Shown here in pieces: positions 58,364-64,000 of a stretch of 64,000 bases of DNA. The number at the start of each line of letters is the position of its first letter. Positions within the stretch are counted from its first letter, which is position 1. The position numbers and the translations under genes were made by a program. Location: assembly GCA_001464915.1 (NCBI GenBank), contig LNED01000007.1:1-64000 (forward strand). The letters run 5' to 3'. The notes beneath the pieces are model-generated. The model was not told the origin of the DNA. It saw nothing but the letters and a program-made list of their open reading frames with translations, and did not search any database. The stretch comes from Sphingomonadales bacterium Ga0077531. GTDB lineage: Bacteria; Pseudomonadota; Alphaproteobacteria; Sphingomonadales; Sphingomonadaceae.

Positions 58364-58927
58364 TCAGCGGCTTGACCGGCGGTTGAGCGGATCGAGCCTG
58401 GTGCCCATCACATTGCCTGCTGGCCAATACCGGCACACCAGCACTTCATCGCTGCGATTGCGCGCGGTGGCGCAGCCCACTTCCTGCGTTTCGGGCCAGA
58501 TAATCTGGGTGTAATGTCCGACATCACTCCAGCGGCCGGTGTACGAGACATTGGGAAAGGTGCCGGGCCTGAAATCGCGCTTTTCCGCCACGAAGGCTGA
58601 AATCATCTGCCACGGCGAATAGCGATCACGGGTGCCCTGCCACAGGTTCTCGCCCTGCCCTTTGCGCACATCATAGGGGGCGTGCTGGAAGACGCGGCGC
58701 TCGGCCAAAGTGTTCGCCCAATTCTCGGCATCGCGGGCAAGGCTTGGGTTCCACTGCAAAGGCGCAAGGCCCACTTCCTCGCGGGCAATATTATGCGCGG
58801 CCAGCCAGACCCGTTCGGGTTCGAGCGGACTCAGATAATCTTGCGGCAGTGCCGGGGTGGCTGCCATAAGCAACGTCAATCCCACAGTGCGGGCGATATT
58901 GTTGGACACGAGACGGAAACTCCACAT
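58364..58927 (-). CDS. Secreted CAP-domain (SCP-like) protein
   Basis: A 187-aa exported protein with a signal peptide (TVGLTLLMAATPALPQ). The CAP fold motifs are clear: LAAHNIAREEVGLAPLQWNP, GQGENLWQGT, DVGHYTQIIWPETQEVGCA and LVCRYWPAGNVMG. Two Cys near the end may form a disulfide. CAP proteins bind lipids or ligands outside the cytoplasm; no bacterial reaction is established. It lies on the opposite strand between rdgB and hemW, two genes that are often adjacent. Confidence 0.9.
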   Translation of the reverse strand: MWSFRLVSNNIARTVGLTLLMAATPALPQDYLSPLEPERVWLAAHNIAREEVGLAPLQWNPSLARDAENWANTLAERRVFQHAPYDVRKGQGENLWQGTRDRYSPWQMISAFVAEKRDFRPGTFPNVSYTGRWSDVGHYTQIIWPETQEVGCATARNRSDEVLVCRYWPAGNVMGTRLDPLNRRSSR

Positions 58928-58966
58928 GCGATCAATCTATGGTCCAACGGTTAAGCGAGGCTGAAA

Positions 58967-60139
58967 ATTCCCACCCCAATCCCCACTTCGGCGCGTGCGC
59001 TTTACATACATTGGCCGTTCTGCGCCAAAAAGTGTCCCTATTGCGATTTCAACTCGCATGTTCGGGCGGGTGTTGACGTTGCGGCGTGGCAGGCGGCGCT
59101 GATTGCAGACATGCGGGCCGAGGCGGCGTTAGCGGGCGGAGCGCCGCTGACGTCGATCTTCTTTGGCGGGGGCACACCTTCGCTGATGCCGCCTGCGCTG
59201 GTCGCGGCGTTGCTTGCGGAAGCGGAGCGTTTGTGGGGCTTTGCGCCCGATATCGAGATCACACTGGAGGCCAACCCATCCTCGGTCGAAGCGGCCAACT
59301 TCGCTGCCTTGGCCAGCGCCGGGATCAATCGCGTCTCGCTCGGCGTGCAGTCGCTGGATGACACGGAGTTGCAGTTTCTGGGCCGCCTGCACGGGGCCAA
59401 GGAAGCGCTGGATGCACTCGACACCGCGCAAGAACACTTCAAGCGTGTGAGTTTCGACCTGATCTACGCCCTACCCGGCCACACGCCCGAATTGTGGCAC
59501 GACCGGCTGACCCGTGCGCTGAGTTTCGGCACCGGGCACCTGTCGCTGTATCAACTCACCATCGAACCCGGCACGCGATTTGCCAGCGATGTCCGGCGCG
59601 GGCGGTTGGTGCCGCTGGACGATGATGAGGCTGCCCAACTTTTCGACATCACTCAGGAATTATCCCTAGCGGGCGGCATGCCTGCCTATGAAACGAGCAA
59701 CCACGCACGTGTGGGCGAGGAGAGCCGCCACAATCTCGTCTATTGGCGGTATCAGGATTATGCCGGGATCGGCCCCGGCGCGCATGGACGGCGCGGCGGA
59801 ATGGCAACGGTGCGGCACAAGAAGCCGGAGAATTTCCTCTCCGCTGTCGCGCGTCAGGGTGATGGAATTGCCGAAGCGCGCGCGCTGGCGGTTTCCGAAC
59901 AGGCGGCAGAGGCGCTGCTGATGGGACTGCGGCTGACTGAGGGAGTTGATCTTGCAGCGCTCATGGCGCGGTTTGCCCTGCCGCGCACCGGTTTGATCGA
60001 GGATACCGCGCTTGCCCGCCTGATCACGCTTGGGCTGATGTGGCAGGACGGCACCCGGATCGGGGTTGCGTTGCCGGGCCGGGGCGTGCTCGACGCGCTG
60101 CTGGCTGAGGTGGTGGCCGATACGCTGGTCGCGGCATGA
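58967..60139 (+). CDS. hemW: HemW (radical SAM, CPDH-like heme chaperone)
   Basis: HemW-type radical SAM protein, thought to insert heme into respiratory enzymes. The Fe-S motif CAKKCPYC (bases 59021-59044) is within LYIHWPFCAKKCPYCDFNSH; FFGGGTPS and EANPSS follow. The only ATG early in frame (59111) lies after the cluster and cannot be the start. The frame is open back to 58955 with no ATG, GTG or TTG. ATT at 58967 has GAGG (58957-58960) exactly 6 nt upstream and gives a normal N-terminus (PTPIPTSARALYIHWPFC). CTG at 58961 or ATC at 58979 are alternatives. The length is 390 aa. xerC overlaps by 4 bp. Confidence 0.92.
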   Translation: MPTPIPTSARALYIHWPFCAKKCPYCDFNSHVRAGVDVAAWQAALIADMRAEAALAGGAPLTSIFFGGGTPSLMPPALVAALLAEAERLWGFAPDIEITLEANPSSVEAANFAALASAGINRVSLGVQSLDDTELQFLGRLHGAKEALDALDTAQEHFKRVSFDLIYALPGHTPELWHDRLTRALSFGTGHLSLYQLTIEPGTRFASDVRRGRLVPLDDDEAAQLFDITQELSLAGGMPAYETSNHARVGEESRHNLVYWRYQDYAGIGPGAHGRRGGMATVRHKKPENFLSAVARQGDGIAEARALAVSEQAAEALLMGLRLTEGVDLAALMARFALPRTGLIEDTALARLITLGLMWQDGTRIGVALPGRGVLDALLAEVVADTLVAA

Positions 60140-61026
60140 ACACCCCAGCGCTGATCGAGCAATGGCGCGCGCATCTCGCCGACAATCGCCGCCGTTCGCT
60201 CCACACCGTGCGCGCTTATGTGGCAGCAGCCGAGCGGTTGTGCGCCGCCAACCTGCTCAGCGATTGGGCAGCGGTCGCTTGCACTGAAGCCCACGGCTTG
60301 CGCACTTTCCTCGCCGCGCGCCGTGCTGAAGGATTAGGCAATGCCAGCACAGCGCGCGAGCTGTCGGCGCTCAAGGCTTTCATCGCCTTCGCCCGCCAGC
60401 AGTCCGGCGATCCTGACCCCACTGCCCCGCGCCTGCGCGGCCCGCGCATCAAAAAAGGCCTGCCCCGCCCTGTTACCCCCGATGAAGCGGTCAACCTAGC
60501 CGACATGATCGATGGGCTTTCCAGCGAGGATTGGATCGGCGCGCGCGACCGGGCGGTGCTGTTGCTGATGTATGGATCAGGCTTGCGGATTGCCGAGGCG
60601 CTGTCGCTGACGGGCCGCGATGTGCCGCTTGGCGAAGTGCTGCAAGTCACCGGCAAGGGCGGGAAGCAGCGGATGGTGCCAGTGCTGCCGATCACCCGCG
60701 CAGCGGTGGCCGAGTATGTGCGGCTGTGTCCGTGGCCGCTCTCAGCCAAGGAGCCGTTGTTTCGCGGGGCCAAGGGCGGCACACTATCGCCTGGCATGGT
60801 GCAGCGCGCGATGGCACAGGCGCGCCGCGCGCTCGGCCTGCCTGACACTGCGACCCCGCACGCGCTGCGCCATTCCTTCGCCACGCACCTGCTCAGCGCA
60901 GGGGCGGATTTGCGGTCGTTGCAGGAATTGCTCGGCCATGCGTCCTTGGGTTCGACCCAGATCTACACACGCGTGGATGCAGCGAGCCTGCTGGAGAATT
61001 ACCGCAAGGCGCATCCCCGAGGATAG
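60136..61026 (+). CDS. xerC: Tyrosine recombinase XerC
   Basis: Works with XerD to resolve chromosome dimers at dif. An N-terminal SAM-like DNA-binding domain precedes the catalytic domain with the tyrosine-recombinase residues: Arg in GSGLRIAEALSL, Lys in GKGGKQRMVPV, His and Arg in HALRHSFATHLL, His in LGHASLGSTQIYTRV, and nucleophile Tyr in the same segment. The length is 296 aa. Coupling to hemW (ATGA) rather than to a phage or integron context supports XerC. Confidence 0.92.
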   Translation: MNTPALIEQWRAHLADNRRRSLHTVRAYVAAAERLCAANLLSDWAAVACTEAHGLRTFLAARRAEGLGNASTARELSALKAFIAFARQQSGDPDPTAPRLRGPRIKKGLPRPVTPDEAVNLADMIDGLSSEDWIGARDRAVLLLMYGSGLRIAEALSLTGRDVPLGEVLQVTGKGGKQRMVPVLPITRAAVAEYVRLCPWPLSAKEPLFRGAKGGTLSPGMVQRAMAQARRALGLPDTATPHALRHSFATHLLSAGADLRSLQELLGHASLGSTQIYTRVDAASLLENYRKAHPRG

Positions 61027-61039
61027 GGCGCGGAGAGAG

Positions 61040-61657
61040 CTATTCCTCCGGTTCGAACGCCTTGACCGGCTTCCATGTCACAAACCGATAGATGTAAATC
61101 GCAACGCCTGCGAGAACGAAGGCAACGATGGCATAGCCTGCCAGCGTCTCATACTCATCGATCAGCCCCGCTAGCGCCTGCCCGCCTAAAATCAGCAGCC
61201 CGTTCCAGATCAACGAGCCGAGGAACGTGAACATGGCAAACCGCCACACGTTCATTCGTGCAAGCCCCGCAGGCAGCGAGACGATGGTGCGCAGCAAGGG
61301 CGAAAACCGCAGCAGGAACACAATCCAATCGCCATATTTGCGAAAAATATTGCGCGCTTTGGTGAACTCATCCCATTCAAATGTCAGTACTCGGCCCCAG
61401 CGGTCGATCATGCGTTTGAGCTGTTCCTCGCTCCACCGGTGGCCGAGCCAATACCAGAACAGGTTGCCGACCACTGTGCCCACCGTGGCGATGATCCACA
61501 GCACGATGCCGTTCATCTTGCCCTGCGCCACCAGCACCCCCGCCGCGCCCAGAATCACCTCAGACGGCACCGGCGGGAACACGTTTTCAAGGATCATCAG
61601 CACAAAAATGCCGAGGTAACCGCCCTTGTCGAGCAGAGTGAGCAACAGTTCGGTCAT
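61040..61657 (-). CDS. DedA family membrane protein
   Basis: A 205-aa inner-membrane protein of the DedA/VTT superfamily. Diagnostic segments are FVLMILENVFPPVPSEVIL near the N-terminus and KYGDWIVFLLRFSPLLRTIVSLPAG in the middle. The family flips polyprenyl or phospho-lipids and is tied to proton motive force and envelope stress. It follows gshB with a one-base overlap (TGATG), so the two are co-expressed. Confidence 0.92.
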   Translation of the reverse strand: MTELLLTLLDKGGYLGIFVLMILENVFPPVPSEVILGAAGVLVAQGKMNGIVLWIIATVGTVVGNLFWYWLGHRWSEEQLKRMIDRWGRVLTFEWDEFTKARNIFRKYGDWIVFLLRFSPLLRTIVSLPAGLARMNVWRFAMFTFLGSLIWNGLLILGGQALAGLIDEYETLAGYAIVAFVLAGVAIYIYRFVTWKPVKAFEPEE

Positions 61658-62637
61658 CAGGTGTTGGCCCCTGCCGCATCCGATCGTTCAGCAAGGCGCC
61701 GCTCGATTGCGTCCCAGATCATTCCAGCTGTGTCCGTGCCGTTGAACCGGTCAATCGCCACGATCCCCGTGGGCGAGGTGACGTTGATTTCGGTCAGCCA
61801 TTTGCCGCCGATCACGTCGATCCCCACGAAGGTTAGGCCAAGCCGCTTGAGATCAGGCCCGAGGGCGTCGCAGATTTCCTGCTCGCGCGCTGACAGGTCG
61901 GTCTTCTGCGCAGAGCCGCCCATCGCGAGGTTGGAGCGGAACTCGCCCTCTCCCGGCAACCGATTGATCGCGCCTGCAACCTCGCCATCAATCAGCACAA
62001 TGCGTTTGTCGCCCTGCGCCACTTCGGGAAGGAAGGGCTGCACCATGTGTGGTTCGGGCCAAGTCTGGTTGAACACCTCGAACAGGGCGGTGAGGTTTTC
62101 GGCGTTCTCTCCAATGCGGAAGATCGCCTTGCCGCCATTGCCGTGGATCGGCTTGACGACGATGGCGCCGTGCTTCGCCATGAAACGCCGCACTTCGTCG
62201 ACCGAACGCGTGACCAGCGTCGGCGGCATAAACCGGCGGTAATTCAGCACCATCACCTTTTCAGGCGAGTTGCGGACATTGGCCGGATCATTGACCACCA
62301 GCGTCTCCGCCGCGATCCGTTCGAGCATATGCGTGGCGGTGATGTAGCCCATGTGGAACGGCGGATCCTGCCGCATCAGCACGACATCGATGTCCTTCCC
62401 AAGGTCGATCCGCACTTGCTCCCCGCGCGTGAAATGGTCGCCTTCGACGCGCTGCACCGTCACCGGGTGGGCGTGAGCGAACAGCCGGTCATCCTCGTCA
62501 AGCGTCAGGCTTTCGACGTGATATTCATAGACGGTGTAGCCACGGCTTTGCGCGGCCAGGATCAGCGCAAACGAGCTGTCGCCGGCGATATTGATCCGGT
62601 CGATGGGGTCCATCTGGACGGCGATGCGCAAGGTCAT
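61657..62637 (-). CDS. gshB: Glutathione synthetase
   Basis: ATP-grasp ligase joining gamma-glutamylcysteine and glycine. It starts MTLRIAVQMDPIDRINIAGD, and has VVLMRQDPPFHMGYITATHML, VVKPIHGNGGKAIFRI, and the C-terminal WLTEINVTSPTGIVAIDRF. The length is 326 aa from the ATG at 62637; a start at 62676 runs into the spacer after yraN. gshA is not in the window. It lies downstream of yraN with a 20-bp gap. Confidence 0.97.
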   Translation of the reverse strand: MTLRIAVQMDPIDRINIAGDSSFALILAAQSRGYTVYEYHVESLTLDEDDRLFAHAHPVTVQRVEGDHFTRGEQVRIDLGKDIDVVLMRQDPPFHMGYITATHMLERIAAETLVVNDPANVRNSPEKVMVLNYRRFMPPTLVTRSVDEVRRFMAKHGAIVVKPIHGNGGKAIFRIGENAENLTALFEVFNQTWPEPHMVQPFLPEVAQGDKRIVLIDGEVAGAINRLPGEGEFRSNLAMGGSAQKTDLSAREQEICDALGPDLKRLGLTFVGIDVIGGKWLTEINVTSPTGIVAIDRFNGTDTAGMIWDAIERRLAERSDAAGANT

Positions 62638-62657
62638 TCTATCAACTCCGAGGTGGT

Positions 62658-63035
62658 TTAGCCGAACGGCATCCACGCGTTTTCGATGTGGGTCGGCTTG
62701 CGGCCCGGTGCAAGCAGGATCACGTCGATCCGAATATCCTCGCCTTGTGTGGCATATTCGTGAGCGACGATTTCCGCTGCTTTGGCCACCCGCGTCAGCC
62801 GCCGTTCGTCAATCGCATCGGCCAACGCGGCGCTGCGGGCGCGCCATTTGACCTCGACAAAGGCGACGAGGCCGGGGCGCTGAGCAATCAGATCGATCTC
62901 GCCCGCCTTAGTCTTGACCCGCTCGGCCACGATCCGCCAGCCTTGCTGGACAAGCCACATTGCTGCCTCGGCCTCGCCTTCGCGGCCGCGCTGGTCGGCT
63001 TCGCGGCGCTGGGGGGTGGTGCGTTGGGTGGTCAT
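62658..63035 (-). CDS. YraN family (UPF0102) nuclease-like protein
   Basis: A 125-aa protein with a restriction-endonuclease-like fold. The family pattern is GREGEAEAAMWLVQQGWRIV, then KAGEIDLIAQRPGLVAFVEVKWR, where the Glu-Asp and Glu-x-Lys match the PD-(D/E)xK core. Its role is unproven; it is usually adjacent to rsmI, as here, where its start overlaps the rsmI stop by 4 bp. Confidence 0.92.
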   Translation of the reverse strand: MTTQRTTPQRREADQRGREGEAEAAMWLVQQGWRIVAERVKTKAGEIDLIAQRPGLVAFVEVKWRARSAALADAIDERRLTRVAKAAEIVAHEYATQGEDIRIDVILLAPGRKPTHIENAWMPFG

Positions 63036-63889
63036 TGGCCTTTCAGCTCCAGCGCGCGGGCATAGAGCGCCGCCCGGTCGAGCCCGGTGGCTTTGGCAAC
63101 GATCCCCGCCGCTTTGCCCGGCCCGGCATCAGCCAAGGCCGCGCGCAGCAGCGCATCAGAATCGGCCACGGGCGTTTCAGCATCAGCGGGCGGGCCGATC
63201 AGCAGCACGATTTCACCCTTAGGCGGGTGCGCGGCGTAGTGGTCGGCGAGAGTTGCAGCGGTGCCGGTGCGGCATTCTTCGTGCAGTTTGGTCAGCTCGC
63301 GCGCCACCGCCACTTCGCGCTCTGGCCACAGCTCGGCAATTGCCAGCAGCGACCGTTCAAGCCGGGGAGCGGTTTCGTAGAACACCAGCGTGGCGGCAAT
63401 TCCCGCCAAGCCCTCCAGAGCATCGCGCCGGGCCTTGTCCTTGACCGGCAGGAAGCCTGCAAACAGGAAACGGTCGCTCGGCAAGCCTGCAATCGCCAGC
63501 GCCGAAACGGCTGCGCAGGCACCCGGTACGCTGATAACGGTGACCCCCGCCGCGCGGGCTTCGCGCACCAACCGATAGCCCGGATCGGAAATCAGCGGCG
63601 TTCCCGCGTCGCTGACCAGCGCTACCGCCTCGCCGCGCGCCAGATCGATCAACCGCGCGCGAAGCTCGGGCGGAGCGTGATCGTCGAGCCGTTGCAGCCG
63701 CGCCTTGATCCCGAAATGTTTGAGCAGTTTGCCCGTCACCCGCGTGTCTTCACACGCCACCACCGCCGCGCTGCGCAATACGCCGATTGCACGCAACGTC
63801 ATGTCGCCAAGATTGCCAATCGGGGTGGCAACGATGTAGAGCCCCGGATCGGGTGTCCCTTCGGGGATGGATGGTAGCTCTGCGGTCAT
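63032..63889 (-). CDS. rsmI: 16S rRNA (cytidine-1402-2'-O)-methyltransferase RsmI
   Basis: Methylates the ribose of C1402 in the ribosomal P site. The tetrapyrrole-methylase fold is marked by GLYIVATPIGNLGDMTLRA, CEDTRVTGKLLKHFGI, VALVSDAGTPLISDPGYRLV and VPGACAAVSALAIAGLPSDR. The length is 285 aa from the ATG at 63889; a longer start at 63928 would add non-family residues. It is coupled to yraN and gshB on the minus strand. Confidence 0.96.
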   Translation of the reverse strand: MTAELPSIPEGTPDPGLYIVATPIGNLGDMTLRAIGVLRSAAVVACEDTRVTGKLLKHFGIKARLQRLDDHAPPELRARLIDLARGEAVALVSDAGTPLISDPGYRLVREARAAGVTVISVPGACAAVSALAIAGLPSDRFLFAGFLPVKDKARRDALEGLAGIAATLVFYETAPRLERSLLAIAELWPEREVAVARELTKLHEECRTGTAATLADHYAAHPPKGEIVLLIGPPADAETPVADSDALLRAALADAGPGKAAGIVAKATGLDRAALYARALELKGQ

Positions 63890-63930
63890 TTCGGCCGGAT
63901 CAATGGAGCAGCAGCGAGGGATCGGCAAGG

Positions 63931-64000
63931 ATGACGCGCATCGAAACCCAGAATTGGGCAGGCTGGCTGACGAATGCCGCGCGGCATTTCACCGGCCGCA
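63931..64000 (+). CDS. 5' end of a divergent gene (unidentified)
   Basis: An ATG at 63931 opens a frame without stops to the window edge, reading MTRIETQNWAGWLTNAARHF. GAGGGA lies about 10 nt upstream. Genes divergent from rsmI in this group often encode a penicillin-binding-protein activator lipoprotein, but these 23 residues show no lipoprotein signal, so no function is assigned. Confidence 0.35.
   Translation, partial: MTRIETQNWAGWLTNAARHFTGR

Noticed and set aside
59111..60139. hemW starting at the first ATG
   Set aside because: This would delete the CAKKCPYC iron-sulfur motif required of the family.
60136..61026. Phage or island integrase
   Set aside because: The tyrosine recombinase is coupled to hemW and has XerC features; no attachment repeats or phage genes flank it.

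Overview
The window is chromosomal DNA, high in GC, from an alphaproteobacterium of the order Sphingomonadales, most probably Erythrobacteraceae. This is inferred from several features read together: a fused IspDF enzyme, the dusB(nifR3)-ntrB-ntrC-ntrY-ntrX block, TrmFO, PhaR, a 'vgr-related' HExxH protein, and an Hfq with two Sm domains. Nearly every base is coding, genes commonly overlap by 1-8 bp, and no insertion sequence, prophage, CRISPR array or rRNA operon was seen. The only gap over 300 bp is 5315-5631.

Layout. 1-7100: 3' end of an EF-hand protein, trmFO, a YhhN membrane protein, gyrA, and an exported repeat protein that ends at a strong terminator. 7092-11564: a NYN-LOTUS protein, lipA-ratA, pncC, a small exported protein, ispDF. 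11643-21036: dusB-ntrBC-ntrYX, then hfq-hflX. 21047-29018 (minus strand): a tightly packed run of mltB, dac, tmk, holB, metG, tatD, an MBL hydrolase, a 58-codon membrane ORF and mazG. 29110-29199: tRNA-Ser(TGA), followed by an orphan membrane protein gene. 29865-35438 (minus): pdhC, a 92-aa unknown, a thioesterase, lpdA, a methyltransferase and an Asp/Asn-hydroxylase-like protein. 35586-43231: usp, rnr, a dispersed-type palindrome, an M28 peptidase, proS, phaR, alr. 43224-50300: an MHS transporter, NifU-like protein, cvpA, radA, a patatin-like protein and a DUF6445-like oxygenase. 50347-58360: dnaK-dnaJ and hrcA-grpE flanking a PCu(A)C-type lipoprotein operon, then rph-rdgB. 58364-64000: CAP protein, hemW-xerC, dedA, gshB, yraN, rsmI and the start of a divergent gene.

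How the genes work together. Most encode core housekeeping: tRNA and rRNA modification (TrmFO, DusB, RsmI), translation (MetG, ProS, tRNA-Ser), replication and repair (GyrA, HolB, Tmk, RadA, XerC), nucleotide-pool cleaning (MazG, RdgB), the 2-oxoacid dehydrogenase complex with its lipoate supply (PdhC, LpdA, LipA), isoprenoids, nitrogen signalling, and the heat-shock chaperone system.

Points that stand out are a tandem Hfq with unequal domains; PdhC with two peripheral-subunit-binding domains; an NtrX without the sigma54-contact loop; three genes (gyrA, hflX, hemW) whose best-supported starts are TTG, CTG and ATT; and a 58-codon membrane ORF, below normal size cut-offs, that looks frameshifted. 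No wholly new multi-gene system is evident. The strongest candidates for new biology are the double Hfq and these translation-initiation arrangements.
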